Positions 38,001-51,172 of a stretch of 64,000 nucleotides of DNA are shown one piece after another. The translations under genes and the position numbers were made by a program. Source of the stretch: Primula veris (taxonomy: Eukaryota; Streptophyta; Magnoliopsida; Ericales; Primulaceae); the NCBI GenBank assembly GCA_963682055.1, contig OY821743.1, forward strand, positions 33,962,702 to 34,026,701, written 5' to 3'. Below the pieces are notes generated by a model. It saw only the letters and a list, made by a program, of their open reading frames with translations. It ran no database searches and was not told the origin of the DNA. Numbering within the stretch: position 1 is the stretch's first letter; each line of letters opens with the position of its first letter.

Positions 38001-40465
38001 TTTCTGGCACAAATCTAGTTTAAGTGATATTCACAAAAATATCAATGAGTTTAAGTACAATTCACAAAATCATCTGTATAGCATATAGCATATATGGTTG
38101 CAATTATCCCTAGTTACATGAAAGATTAGTTCCCTTGACGATATGGTTTTCATGTACCCGGAATATATTCACCCTAATACTATACGGGCAATAAAGTTCG
38201 GTTTTCATGCATTTCGGTCTTCATACCTTCTGATAAAAATGTTTTATTTTTGAACTTTAAAGCAATGCTGTATATTGGGCTTATTATTATTATTATTATT
38301 ATCTTTAATAGATGGATGGGGTGGTTTCCATCTTGGGTTCTCGAGCAACACAGACCCTGAACCTGGGAGGTGCCGCCGAACAGACGGAAAAAAGTGGCGA
38401 TGCTCCCGCGACGCGGTGCCTGACCAGAAGTACTGTGAGCGCCACATTAACAGGGGCCGACATCGTTCAAGAAAGCCTGTGGAAGGTCAAACTGGCTCGA
38501 CCACAAACTCCGCTGTCGTGTCAGCAAAAATTGCTCAGGTGGAGGCTTCCTCACCTGCAGTGATTCCTGGCGGCCGTGTTGGAGCCAATAGCCTCGGGAT
38601 GTCACTCAAGAGCTTGCAGCAGACCAGTGGGACCAATTCCAGCGACTCGTCACTCCTTATGGGCGGGTGAGTTTTCTGTAGATATGTTATCAAGTTTAAG
38701 GAAAATTCCATTGAATAAATGAGGATAATTACAACCAAGAACAAGTTAAACACTTAAATTGTAGTTTGGTTATGTGCGCAATATTTCTTTTAAGTGTATT
38801 TATGTTGTTTGTATATCTGATGTATGCTGAATAGACGAGCGACACCAAAAAATGATTAGTCGCTTGACTGTATAGTTTTCATGCATCCGAAATAAAATGA
38901 GACGAGCTATAAAGTTTCAGTCTTAATGCATTTTTGTTTTCTAGAGATTGTACAAGTGTGATACCCTTACAAACGAACAGCATTGCTTGCAACGTGTTCA
39001 TCAGATTCATTAGCAAATTTTAAGAAAGTCCATGTTTTTTCTAAAGTGCCGCTAGTTTTTACTCGGACATTGTCTGGTTGCTGCTTTTTAACTCTGTTCT
39101 TAAAGGATGGACTGCATTTGGTTGATCTGCTTATAAGCCAAGTTCTTTTGATTCTTGGCTGAAAAAGCTAGAAGCTTTAAGCTGAATAAACCTAGTATTT
39201 TATCTCAAACTCAATAAATACAGCTTCTTTAGACCTTACTGATGAAAAACTTTGTTACTTAAATCATCCAAGTTTTGTTAGCATTGTTTTTTTCCCTTCA
39301 AATTCAAATCTAACAACAAATAGTTCTTCTAATAGCCTTGCACACTTAAAAAAGGTGACAACACATGAATTTTTTGTTGAAGACTTGCTATTTGCTTATT
39401 TTGTTTTAAGTTCTTGCTTTAGCATAATAAAATATCAACATTACATTATACTCCGGAAATTTGAAATCAGTACAATTATTATTTTGATGACAATGTCACG
39501 CTCTTCATGAACAATGTTGGTACGAGGTTTCAAAAGTCCTCCTTACCTCTTCATTGCTTTTGCTGAAGTGAAGTTAAAAGAAAAAAAGAGAAAAAGTCGG
39601 TGGAAAATCTGAATGTAAACCCTACACCAGATAAATTTGCAAGTAGAGAGGTTACTAATTCAGGGGCATGATCATGTGTTCTGACGTTTTTTCGTAAAAA
39701 AAAATGCCAACACACCAAATAATTTATCCTGCATATCTATTTTGTGAGATCACTTTTGTGTCTGTATTTGTTTCATGATTGTCCCTGTATTATGTTTCCC
39801 CTTCTCAATCTCTTGGCTGACTATTGTCTATTCTTTTATTTCTACTCAGGATTTTCCCGAGCAAGAACAATCTAGGTCAAACAAGTCTAGCCGCAACTGA
39901 TCTCTCCATATTCTCCTCCGAAATAAACTCAAAAAACATGCAATTTTCCATCGATAAACCGCAAAACCCCTATGCCAAACTTTCCCAAACCGAATTCGGC
40001 CTAGTTTTCTCCAATTCTCTCTTAAACCCTATTCAAGAAAACCCCCCAGATAGCCTAAACGGTACAAAAGGCTCAGTCCATCATCAATTCATGGACGAAT
40101 GGCCTAAAAACAACCTTTCGGACAACAACACTAACCTCTCTATATCTATCCCTATATCTACGTCTGACTTCATGTCGTCTACGTCATCACCCACTGAAGA
40201 AAAACTCGCGTCTTCACCATTAAGGCTTTCGTCTAATTGGGTTCCCATTTCTTGGGAGGGACCCCTTGGTGAGGTCCTTCATAACACTAACCAACATAGT
40301 TTGAATGAGAATAAACGCTCATCTGGGCTTAATCTCATGACTGATGGATGGAATAGTAGCTCGCCAAATGGACCTTTCCAGAGGATGGCATTCGGCTCTC
40401 AGTCTAATAGCAGTGCGGGAAGTAGTCCTAGGGGTGTGGCGACGTCTTTTGCTCCGCTGCTGTGA
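35010..40465 (+). CDS. GRF: Growth-regulating factor transcription factor (QLQ + WRC)
   Basis: The proposed exons are 35010-35292, 37145-37357, 38312-38666 and 39850-40465 (1467 nt, 488 aa), with GT-AG introns in phases 1, 1 and 2 that keep the frame. Exon 2 encodes the QLQ domain (about 114-150, including [16 protein letters not shown]), which binds GIF coactivators in this family. Exon 3 encodes the WRC domain (about 181-223) with zinc ligands C186, C196, C207 and H210 and a basic nuclear signal, the DNA-binding part. The C-terminal region has FMDEWP (364-369, FFD-like) and WEGPLGEVL (419-427, GGPL-like) motifs. GRFs are nuclear activators of cell proliferation in growing leaves and other organs. 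The miR396 site in exon 3 implies post-transcriptional repression. Start choice: first ATG in frame after the leader. Member number unassigned; layout is GRF1/GRF2-like. The gene appears intact. Confidence 0.95.
36470..37085 (+). repeat. Degenerate tandem repeats in GRF intron 1
   Basis: About five loosely repeated blocks each combine a CAAACATGTTCAC-like word with a CTCATTTTCTTCTTTTACC-like word. Earlier in the same intron a segment of about 85 bp is duplicated (about 35435-35525 and 35695-35780, TTGGTATTTGAGTGTTTTG). Function unknown. Confidence 0.5.
38464..38484 (+). promoter_or_regulatory. miR396 target site in GRF exon 3
   Basis: The 21-nt segment begins CGTTCAAGAAAG and ends CCTGTGGAA, encoding RSRKPVE at the end of the WRC domain. 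It matches the conserved GRF site for miR396, including the one-base bulge relative to the microRNA. It implies microRNA-guided cleavage of the transcript. Confidence 0.93.
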
Positions 40466-41614
40466 TGTGACTTTTCAATGTGTTTCGGAAGTTTTGAAGT
40501 TCGCTGATTTCTATTATTTAAGCTTTTCTAGTATGTTTATCATCTGATGTTGGTTTGCTTTGGGTATAAGCCTCGCTGACATGCAAATTATGTTATTTTA
40601 GGCTCTAAACTTGTCTCTTATGTAACTTTAAGGTGTATCTGGAAAACCTACTTTTTCGCAATAAGTGCTTTGGTAGAACCCTTTTTTGCCTCTACTCGTG
40701 CAATGTGTGTTAGCTCGGGCTTGAATTTATGTATTTAGTGTAATTTAATATGATGAATTATTTGCATTTAACTCTTGGTCTGGACCAGATTTGCTAGATT
40801 GCAACTTTTAAGTTTGTTTTGCTTTCTTATTAGCTGCAGTTATCTGGTGGATTAAGTTAAAAGCCTTTTTTTGCTTGAAAAAGTTTTATGTTCTAATCCG
40901 GATGAACGTAGATTGTTCCGATTTTCAAACAATCTCCTGTTTGAAGAAAAAGAGCAACCAGAAAGCCCTGTTTGCCTCCAAGTTTTCTTATAACAAAAGA
41001 AAATTTATATACTGAAAACTGTTCTTGGCAACTTATATATTACACCTATTTATTGAAATTATTGTCTCTTGGTGGAAAAAACAAAACCACAAGGAATGGT
41101 TGTCTTTGATCTGATTTTGCATTTTGTGTACCATATGATAGTATGACTTTAGCAAAGGGGGAATTATTTTGTTTTCTAGTTGTAATGGCAGTTTTTAACC
41201 TTAAATGACTACGTGGACACCTTTTGTTACACATACAACTTGATATAAGATAAGTGACAAAATTATGTACAAACAATTTTAGAGATATGTTCAAAATGGT
41301 TTGTTAATTTTAATTTTTAGTTTGGTTTTTGCTTTTTTTTTTTTGGTGTGGGACTTGAGAAGGGGCACGTTGGTTGGTGAGTTGTTAAGCAATGAATGTT
41401 GAGTAGAGGGCATTAGCATGTGACATACCTTTGGGTATATAAAATGAGACAAAATTGTCTAAAATTATTACTCAAACATTATGAGATGTAACATTTGGTA
41501 CATACACATCAAATCTCATTTGATAGGGAAACAACTAGATCTTGTCTTTGGGCTTCATCATCTGTATAGCTAAGCTTTTAAAGCCTGCCTTTAGGTACCA
41601 ACTATAGGTTTTGG
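40466..41614 (+). other. GRF 3' UTR and downstream noncoding DNA
   Basis: The first few hundred bases after the stop are presumably 3' UTR; the end is not clear, though AT-rich signals occur near 40730-40760. No other gene is seen. The small minus-strand frame at 41046-41294 has no recognisable product. Confidence 0.5.
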
Positions 41615-41918
41615 TAGGGATGAGCGAAAATGTAAAAAAAAACCGAATCGATAATCGAACCGAACCGAACTGAAAAAAACCGAAAAACCAAAACCTTTTC
41701 GGGTCGGTTTACAATAAAACCGGACAAAAAAAAAAAAACCGATTTTTTTTTTGAAAAACCCCGAAAAAAACCGAAAGACCGAAATCGGACCAAAACAAAC
41801 CGGTTTGGTTCGGTCCAAAAAATAAAAAGACTGAAAACAAAAAAAAAAACGAACCGAAAAATCTACTTGGTTTAGATTTCGCCAAAAACCAAACCGAATC
41901 ATACCGAACTCAGCCATA
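41615..41918. mobile_element. Nonautonomous hAT-like element
   Basis: It begins TAGGGATGAG and ends CTCAGCCATA, imperfect inverted termini. Flanks GGTTTTGG and GGTTTGGT are similar, suggesting a decayed 8-bp duplication. The interior is dense in AACCGAA/TTCGGTT words and A runs. Phe-rich open frames on the minus strand are artefacts of this composition. Confidence 0.5.
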
Positions 41919-43989
41919 GGTTTGGTAGAAAAATGTTTAATCATGAGCTGGTTGATGTTACAAATAACCCCACACGCGGGATGATCTTTTGCGTGATTTA
42001 TTGCCACATTTTGAGTCAATCAATATGTATTAACGTATAAAATCTGGCTGTATTATTTTAGTGGACAAAATGCCATTAAAAAAAACATTGACTTTAGTGG
42101 AAAAATGGCTTTTATGGGACCGTCCTTGCATAAAGTTGATAGTTCGGCTATGATATAATCCTCTAGGTAGAGTCACATTGGACAAGAGATAATAAACGAA
42201 TTTGCAACTTGCTAGGTACTGATTACTACATTATTAAATCAACGGTTCCCTTATATATTCCTCATAATTAAAAACATCACTTTTTTCATGTTAAAATATG
42301 ACCCTTCATGTTTATACAATAATTCAACTTTCCTATTTAATTTTTTATTTTTATTAAATTTTTTATCTTTCTTTTGTTATTTAATACAGTATATATAGGG
42401 TCTGTTTGGTATTATATTTTTCAGTCTGATTTCAGAAACTAGTAGGAAAAAAACTTGATTTCCAAAATATACATGTGTTTGTCGAAAACTTAAAAAATCT
42501 AACTTTTAACATATTGATTTTTGTCATTAACTAATAACATTTTGCTTTCTCAATCAAAATAACTTTATAAGACATTTTTTTAATAAATTTTCAAAATATC
42601 ATATTTAAACGAGCAAGTAACACGTCAGGTATACGAATAAATTTTTAGTTGAGATAATATCAATATTTATTTAAATTTTTAAAATGTTGGCGAGAAAGCT
42701 GTCAAAATCTCCAAAATGTATGGATTTTTTGCTTTTAGCTTTTCTAGTTATATTACTCCAAAATCTAGATTTTTAAAATCTAAAAAAAACAGTCATACCA
42801 AACGTATGTGTTTTTTTAAAATCAAAAGACTCAAAAAGCTATAAAAAAAACTGATGTCAAACAGAACGTAGAAAGTGTATTAATTAGTAGATGATATAGA
42901 AAATTGGAGGAACAATTTGGTTACTCTTATAGGAGGAATAAAATGGTTTTCCAAAATTTGAATAAAGTTATAAGGAACCAGTAGGTACAACAAAATGAAA
43001 TAGTTTTTGATAAACTTCTCAAAATTTAAGTAAAAATAGGTCTTGTGTAACTAATAGTGCTTGCTCTTAGGTAGTATTAATCTGTCCAAAATGGTAATGA
43101 GAACTTCTTTAGGATCAATGTTTGGATCCATTCTAAAATCGTTACTCAAATTTACAGTACGGAATTTCTCTATTTTTCTAATTTTTTTTATTTTCTCAAA
43201 CTAATTTTAAATTCTAAAATTGACCTTTTCGAAAAAAATTTACAAATTATAAACTCAGCTTTTGACTTATTTTTGGCATTTTTGGCTTTTGAAAGACTTT
43301 TTGTGAAAAAAAATATAAAAAAAATATTAATTCATAAAACTGAGTTTTAAATCTTAAAACCTAGTTTAAATTTTCATAAAACTCATTTTTGTTAATTCAT
43401 AATTATTTTTTTAAGAATTTCTGATTTTCTTCAAGAAAAACTAAAAAAAAAAAAAAAAGCTTAAAAGGGCGAAAGAAGTACCAAAAGAAAAAACTATGAG
43501 TTTTGATTTTGTAAAGCCCAGTTTGTAATTTTAAAATTCAGTTTTATAATTTATAGTTATTCTATAAACAAATATCTATTTCTATTATAAAAAGTTACAA
43601 GAAAGTCAAAATTATCCAATAAAAGTAAAAAAAAAATGTAATTTCTGAAAGCCAGTTAATTACTTTTGCAGCTAAATTGAATTCTTTGTTTCGAAATTAA
43701 AAAAAAAAAGTCTACAAAAGTTATAACAAAAAAAGTCGATTGTGGAAGAAAAAAGTCAAACTTCATAAACTAGAGTTACGAAATGTAACGAGAAACACTT
43801 ATATAAATCTGATCTATATTTTTGAATAGTGTGAGAATTAATACAATAATTTAGTTTGAATTTTAAATTAAATTTAGAATAGTTATTTTTGGATTCTCAT
43901 ATATGTGTTGAGTTTTTACTGGTTGTCACATCCACATTTTTAATAGACCCGGTCTATAATAGTGTTACACTTCGTAAAACATATCTCCA
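41919..43989. other. Noncoding intergenic DNA with a possible MITE
   Basis: No gene seen. At about 42399-42870 the ends GGGTCTGTTTGGTATTA and TGTCAAACAGAACGTA are loosely inverted, as in PIF/Harbinger- or hAT-derived MITEs. Boundaries are uncertain. Confidence 0.4.
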
Positions 43990-46436
43990 ACTTGGCACAA
44001 ATTGGATTCATTTTGGTAGAATAACGTATATGAACAAATTCGTAACTTGTTCGTATGTTAGCCAATTGGATAAACATCTTAATGATTCTTTAATACACAA
44101 ACAGTTCGTATGTGTTTCTATTTTACTATCTTACTTCTTGGGAGATTAATGTAGGAGTACATCATTTTCTATGACTATGAGAAATCTTGTTATATATCTT
44201 CTTTTTCTGAAACTGAGTATTAAGCTAAGTTAGACACAATCAAAGACCATATAGATGGTTCGGCATATGAAAAGGCTCCAAGAATAGAGCTAGTATTGGT
44301 CACCAATCAATTTATTCGAGAAGTTTGTTTATTCTACGACCAGAATCAGATCTCTATTCTTAATTTACCTTTAGGCTCTAAATGTTATATTATCACTATC
44401 CAGTTGCGGAATTAGGAACTCCAGGGATGTAATGTACTTCAATTGTCGAGGCATCGTTGGTTTGCCAAAAGGATCCATAATATTTTTATATAACTGAATA
44501 TTTATCTGTCTTTCTGTAATGCAAAAGCAATTTATCAGGTTTTGTTGTAGACGAATCGGAGTTGCATAATCGTATATACTTGCTAAGTCGAACAACCAAA
44601 CAACTGTTGTGAAGGAAATTAAGTTCCGATATCACTCAGAAACATTGAGTTACTTAAAAAAGATTGCAGATTGCAGTCTTATGGTTTGGCTTCTTCTGGT
44701 TCGATAAAAAAAGACTTTTTTATAAGTACATTTTTGATCGCCATGGCCATGATATCGTGTCTCCAACCTTGAATCTTATTTAGGACACATTCTCAGAGTA
44801 TGTAAAGCAGTTCCCTTTTTTGGTTTGCTTGTTACAGTATCAAGTACATTGTCACTTCACAAACTGAATTCTCACCATAAGAAAAACATTAAATGTTAAA
44901 AACTTAAAATTGGTAAGGAAATGCATTAGTTTTGTTCCATGTTTGATACAAGCTCAAGCTATTTTAGATTGTACACTTATAAGTAGATATTGCATACTTT
45001 CAGCTTAAAACAAAGGCCATATAGTTCAACTGTTCAACCAATGACTAAAGTCTTAATCAGCAGTTCATCAAAATCAAATGGACTAAAGACTCACCATAGT
45101 CGTGCACTAAAGAACTAACTCAAAACGACTTGTAAGCCTCAACATTGTTACGATCCGATAAATTACAATTAGGCTTCTGTAACTTCTTAATGCCAAATTA
45201 CCAGAATATCGACTTGCAGTTTTTAAATTCAGTTTACTTATTTTAGTTTACTTATTTTACCAATAACTCAATAGAATTGGCATGGGAAAAAACATAGCTG
45301 CACTTGGCAAAAGTTTGATTCGTTTTTTGTAGAATAGCATATGACTATTATGAAAAAAATCGAAACAAGTTTGGGTAAGCCAATTGTATAAGCATCTTAA
45401 TGGTTTCTTTCAGACACAAACAGTCCATGTGTTTCTAGTTTTATCTTACTTCTTGGGAGATTTATGTTGTACCGAGAGTTCTTTTTTGCCACAATTGAAG
45501 CAAAAATCGAGTAGCGAGATTAGGAACTTCAAATGGAGGGGATGTAATATACTGGGAGCTCCGCTATTCTAATTTGGAAAAGGTTGTTCCTAGCTAGTTG
45601 CTGAGGAAATAGAGAGTGCTTTTCAGGAAGGGATGAAAAAAAACTTTACCTGTCGAGGCAATGTTGGTTTGCCAAACAGAACAACAATATTTTGATGTAG
45701 CTGAATATTTATCGTCTGTTCTATAATGCAAAAGCAATCTATCAGTTTTTGTAGTAAGAATTATAGTTGCACAGTCGTATACACGTAGATATGTGCTAAG
45801 TGGAACAATTGACGACTGCTGTGAAGGAATTTGAGTTCCAATCACTCAGAATCATCAAGTCACTTAAAGAGATTGCACTCTTGAGGTCTGGATTCTCTCA
45901 TATCGTTATGAAACGAATATATGAGTACTTTTTTTTTAAAGGCGAGGACACGTATCTTGTTTCAACCTTGATTCTTAGGATTTAGGACACATTCTAAGAG
46001 CCCAGGGTATGCAATAAGTTAACTTTTTGGATCGCTTACTTTGTAACTTTGCAAGCTGAATCCTCACCATAACAGGTGATTTTTCTAAAGGGAACGTTAA
46101 ATGTTAAAAGGGTCAAGGAAATCCATTTATTTTTGTTCTATCACTCCAATATTTGTTACAAGCGCAAGTTATTTTAGAAGTAGATATTACCGATTTTAAG
46201 GTTCAAACAAAGGCCATATAGTTCAACTGTTCAACCAATGATGAAAGTTTTAATCAGCAGTTTATCAAAACCAATTAGACTGAAGAGTCACCATAGTCGT
46301 GCACTAAAGAACAATCTCAAGACGACTTGTAAGCCTCAACACTGTTACGATCCGAGAAATTACAAAGAGAATTACTGTAATTTCATAATGTCTAATTATC
46401 AGAATGACGAGTTGCAGGTTTTAAATTCAGTTTAAT
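43990..46436 (+). repeat. Diverged ~1.2-kb tandem duplication
   Basis: Copy A (about 43990-45240) and copy B (about 45300-46436) share blocks in the same order: ACTTGGCA, CTTACTTCTTGGGAGATT, GTCGAGGCA, TTGGTTTGCCAAA, AATGCAAAAGCAAT, CCATATAGTTCAACTGTTC, CACCATAGTCGTGCACTAAA and GACTTGTAAGCCTCAACA. Neither copy has a long frame. Indels are frequent, so the duplication is old. Identity of the sequence is unknown. Confidence 0.75.
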
Positions 46437-48400
46437 ACTTTAATTGTTGTTTCAAAGGCATAAAAGGGTGTTGATTGCCGAAGCACGCTTTTTCTTGTGT
46501 TTAACAACTTTCGACAATCAACACACTTTCATGCGGTTCTTCTTTAACAATATTGGCTTTTTTAGCTGTCGAGCTTCTCATGACATTTCAAAGGGTCAGG
46601 CTAGGTCTATGAATGTACTAATGTTTAAGACATTGGTTTACTCTTGAAAGGCAAACCACACAACTTGTTGCCGGTTTACCTTGCATTATAATGAAATCAT
46701 TTCATTGTTTAATTAAATAAGAAGATGATTAAATCATTGTTTTAGTTCAAAATTCACAATATTTATTTTATCCATTTAAAAACCGAGTATTTTGTGTGTT
46801 TGTAGTTACCATAGTAGTTTAAAATGCGACTCGCTAAAATTGCTTTAACTGCTGCCTTTTGCTTCACTATTTTTATGTTACCGAGAAAATCAATCTATTA
46901 TAATTATCTTCAGTTCCAAAAACATAATTTCCTTCATTAAACTGATCCAAAATACACACATTTTAAACTGTTGACTAGACAACTTTTTTATAACCCAACA
47001 CCTGGGTTGAATTAGATTTTGATAAGCTGTTACAGTCATATATACAAAGTTGATTAAAATAAACTGTTCCTTAATTGACAAGCACAAGATAGAGCTACCC
47101 AGGGGTGGTTTAGCTTCAAATCTTTTAATAAATAAATAAAAAGTTGTTTTAAAGAGCTATAAAAAAAGCTTGCTTAAAAAAATGTAGCATTGTAACTTTT
47201 TTTTACCTAAAAATTACTCATTAACTTACTTTTATTACTAATAAATCATTGGTCACCTATTTTGACCTGCAAGTGCTGTAGATATACAAACCGATCAAAT
47301 GTTTTTTGTTAGAAAATTTTAATGTAAAAGAGCTAAAAAAAAATCCACAAATTTCTGGATTCCTTTTTTTAAAGCTTTTTTAGTTTTTTTTTTAACCCAA
47401 AAATCAGCTTTTTAAAAGATTAAAAAGTTACGTAATGCACTGGATTAATTAACAGAGTAGATTTATTGTGTTATAAATAATCAATTTATTTTTAATCAAA
47501 CATCAACCCAGAAACATATATACTGTATGTTTATAGCCTAAAACTTTCATGTTTTACAAATTCACACAAACAATAATAAACAAATAAAAATTAGAAAATG
47601 CACAAAAAAAAGATGAAATATAATCAATTAAGGGAGTGCTCATATTCTATGGGTGTATAGGAGTCTCTCATGCCTTAGCATTCAGTACGAGGAATTTTTT
47701 ATAATCATCGCACCCCCTTAATAAAATTACTTTTACAACAAAATTAAATTATAAGACTAAAAAAACTGGTTCACATCTGCAAAAAGTATATGTGAAAAAT
47801 ACTAATGGACATGATAATAAATTATATAGAGTAAAAAATTGAAAAATGAGATTTTCGCCTTAGTAACAAAAACAAAGCATATGGTTTTTGATGAAAAGAT
47901 ACATAGTGATGAGATATGTATTTATAGGCGGCTAGTACTAAACCCTAATTTTCTAAAGCTGCGGCGATATTTATTTAAGTTAATTACAAAAATACTAGCT
48001 AAGTTTAATAAAGGTGTTTATTTGGTTATTAAATATTGAGTAAATTGTTTAATAGTTTCATAGTTTATTGAAAATGTATTTGGTCTTGTAGCTTCATTTG
48101 ATGAGCTAATCATCCCCAGATTTTAGAATATGACAGATTTGGAAGTTTTAAGAAAGTGAAGCATTTTGTACTTTTATTGATGGTAACTTTCATTGTGCGT
48201 TACTTTTGGAAGTGTAATAAGTTCTGTGAAATGTTTATTCATTTTTTTGGCATGGGAATGTTCTTATTATTCTTAACATTTTAAATAGTTGTTTGCTTAA
48301 AAATGGATACTACTAGGAAGCAAGAGATAATATAATACTGGAAATTGGTTGTATATTTGAAACTAGTTCCTCTGATTGTAATAAAGTTACAAATGTTTGG
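46437..48400. other. Noncoding AT-rich intergenic DNA
   Basis: No gene or well-bounded repeat was seen. Frames are short and of ordinary AT-rich type. Confidence 0.5.
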
Positions 48401-49770
48401 TGTTGAACCATGAGTCCAATAATTAATTTTGATTATAAGTGTGATTATGATTTAATGATTTTATAATTCGATAATATAATGTTTGATCTTTTTTAAAAAG
48501 AGAAAATGTATATTTCAGGACTTAAAATGATATAGCACTCAATAATGAAGTCAACGGTTCAAACGAAAGTCGATTCGGGATCCGAACGAGCAAATTACGA
48601 GTGTTTCAAAAAGTAGAAAAAATCAGTTCAGAAATCTCGATCGATCGAGATAAAGTCTGATCGATCGAAAATGGTTCAAAAAGTTTCAGTGAATCTCGAT
48701 CAAACGAGATGCAATCCGATCGATCGAAATTATAGCAAGTACAAAGTTTTTCAGAAATCTATATCCATCGAGATTCAGTCCGTTTCAAAAAAAATTATTT
48801 TTTGCTTTTTCGAAAATAAGTCATTATTCATTATATAATACACTCCAACTCTAAATGGTCATCACCAATCACCATCTTTCAACCCCTCTCCATCTTAAAC
48901 ACTTAAATCATCATTGTTGATAAAAAACTCGAAAAGAGGTGAATTGAGGAGAAAGTAATTCAAGTGCAAATCAAGATCAAATATCATCGCATCTCACAAA
49001 TTAGGTTATTCAGAAGCAATCAAATTATGAGTGCTGTTTTATTTTTGATAAATTTCTAAAGAGCAAATTATAAGCTCATCTGTAAGTGAGTGTTTGGGTA
49101 GAACCTTTTAAGCCAAAATGTTGTTTAAAAGTTCTACATTAAACACTTGGGTACTCATAGATTAGGGGATAGTCATTGACTCGTAAATGTATACGTTTGC
49201 ACTTGTATCAAGAGTATAAACCTCGGATAGAGGATGAGTAAATCGATTGATTAGCTCGGTATAATTTGTAATCTTGGAAAGAAAATTATAGTAAAATACT
49301 CGGTAGCGTGAATAGCGAGGAGATGACTATGCGGGTTTGCCGAAACTCTATATATCGTGGTGTCAACTTCTTCTCTTACTATTTACTTTCCGCAACTTAT
49401 ATTATTTGTGATTGTGCGCATGTTTCAATTTATTCATAGATTATCATCGCATATTTATTGTCGCAAATAGATATCGAGCTAGTTGGGTTGTTAGTTGCGT
49501 TTAGAATTTTCACTAAAAAAAATACTCAAATAGCGACGGAATTAATGACGTTATTTTTTGTTACGAGCTTATTGCCGACGGTTTTTGTGACGACTTTATG
49601 GCAGTTTAGTCAATTTGTGACAGTTTTGTGACAATTTTTTAAATTAGTAACAGACTTGTGACAGGTTTTGACTCTCACTAAATCAAATATTATTTTGTAG
49701 TGTTTCATTTCAGAAAAAACGCCTAAAAGCTTATTCACCCTCCAATAAGATTTAGCTGCACGAGCCAACA
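48401..49770 (+). mobile_element. Solo Copia-like LTR (SIRE/Maximus type)
   Basis: Termini TGTTGAACC and GAGCCAACA are inverted, and the length without the nested MITE is about 1.18 kb, usual for this group. Diagnostic content includes repeated ATCTCGATCGATCGAGAT palindromes (exact at 48634-48651), a GCCGAAACT...ATCGTGGTGTCA block near 49340-49365 with TTTCCGCAA after it, and a TTATTCACCCTCC end, all recognisable in plant Copia LTRs. Flanking bases TTTGG and CTTTG are only loosely alike, so the ends may be off by a base or the duplication has decayed. Confidence 0.6.
49512..49702. mobile_element. CACTA-type MITE, copy 2, nested in the Copia LTR
   Basis: A 191-bp unit from CACTAAAAAAAATACTC to TTTTGTAGTG, flanked by perfect TTT trinucleotides (49509-49511 and 49703-49705). 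It is the close relative of 2420-2612. Its position inside the LTR shows it inserted after the LTR. Confidence 0.82.
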
Positions 49771-50524
49771 CTTTGTATCAAAATTATTTTACCATATGAA
49801 AATACATACAAATTTAATTGAAAAAATTATCCTATCATAGCCATAAATGAAAACTTTGCCGTTAACCATAACTATACGCCTATTTAATTAAATTTTAAAA
49901 AATAAAATTATTTGAGTAATTTGGATATTCTAATTTTACTAATCATAAGTTGTAGCATAACTTTGGTCAATAAATAAATACTGAAGTCTATGAAAAGCAT
50001 ATATCCTAATTGTCTAATATATGCGACTAAATTGGTCAATCATTTGTGGTTCTTAGTCACCTCAGCCGTGTAAACTTAATCCGATTTATTTGATCACGAC
50101 ACCATGAAAAGTCAATTTCTCTAAAATTGATTATATATACTCATATGTTAATTGATAAGTGTCCATCTCCCAGTTTTGGACAAAATTGGCCAACTTTTCT
50201 TTTACTTTTACAAACTAAACAAATAATTAATTGAGACAATTTGAATTATAGTATAAACATCCGTATTTAATAGATCAAAACATATTTTTTTTTAAAATTT
50301 AATTATTATAGTATAAAAAGTGATATGAATCATAAACCCTATAAATTAACTAAATCTTAAGTAACACAAAATTCAAATTATATATGAGCAATGTATATGA
50401 TTACCTAGATAAATATAATATAATAATACACTATCATGAGTCTATATTCCTGTGGTTGAAATATTGTTATAATTATTAAATGATAATAAACAAATCAAAA
50501 TAAATAATGTAGTGTTATTATAAG
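49771..50524. other. Noncoding DNA between the Copia LTR and element 2
   Basis: AT-rich sequence without a gene. Its last bases (ATAAG, 50520-50524) would be the left target duplication of element 2, but the right side is outside the window. Confidence 0.5.
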
Positions 50525-51093
50525 TGATAGAACATAAAAATCAGACCCGAATATTTTATTCGGGCCATAATCAACCCACTTTATAAATGGGTATCCAACG
50601 CTTAAATGGGTCATCTCATACTTTTTATAAGGAATTGAGGTGCTACTACCCAAAGCCCAAGCCCAATCAAAGGGGGACCCTCGTCTGAAAACTCCCTGGG
50701 ATGAAGACATTTGTCAATATCCTAGAAGGCGCAGTTGCCTATAAATAGCCAACTACCCCTCCTAAAAAAGGACCAGAAAATCTATCCAAAAAATATAGAG
50801 AGAAGTTAAGAAAAGAGAGAAACTAACCAAAGCATATCACTTCGAGAAATAAACCGAGAAAAGACAGCCGAGCACCGAATAAAAGAGGAAAAAGATCAAG
50901 ACGAGAGATTAAATAGTTATATCGAGCATAATTGTAAAACCGAAATACTAATCCGAGCAAATGTAATAGTCCGAACAAGGACAATAATCCGAGCAATAAT
51001 AAAGATCAGGAAGTATCATTTATTCACGTCGATTTGTCATTTTTATCTTCGTTGAAAAGCCTAACGCGACCGACCAAAGTTATGGCTTTATCA
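50525..51093 (+). repeat. 5' LTR of element 2
   Basis: The proposed 569-bp LTR starts TGATAGAAC and ends GGCTTTATCA, with inverted TGATA/TATCA ends, and stops two bases before the primer-binding site. A TATA box (TATAAATAG) lies at 50740-50748. The left boundary is inferred from the inverted ends because the partner LTR is not available. Confidence 0.7.
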
Positions 51094-51095
51094 AA

Positions 51096-51113
51096 TGGCG
51101 CCGTCTCCGGGAA
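51096..51113 (+). other. Primer-binding site of element 2
   Basis: TGGCGCCGTCTCCGGGAA lies two bases after the LTR. It shares its first eleven bases with the site of element 1 and resembles the complement of a tRNA-Asp 3' end. Primer identity is tentative. Confidence 0.75.
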
Positions 51114-51172
51114 TCATCTAGTTCCCAACTAGTTTAGAATTCGAATACCAATACTCTGCCAGACGAGCGACA

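Noticed and set aside
41591..42019. 142-codon Phe-rich minus-strand frame
   Set aside because: It is the translation of AACCGAA- and A-rich sequence of a hAT-like element.
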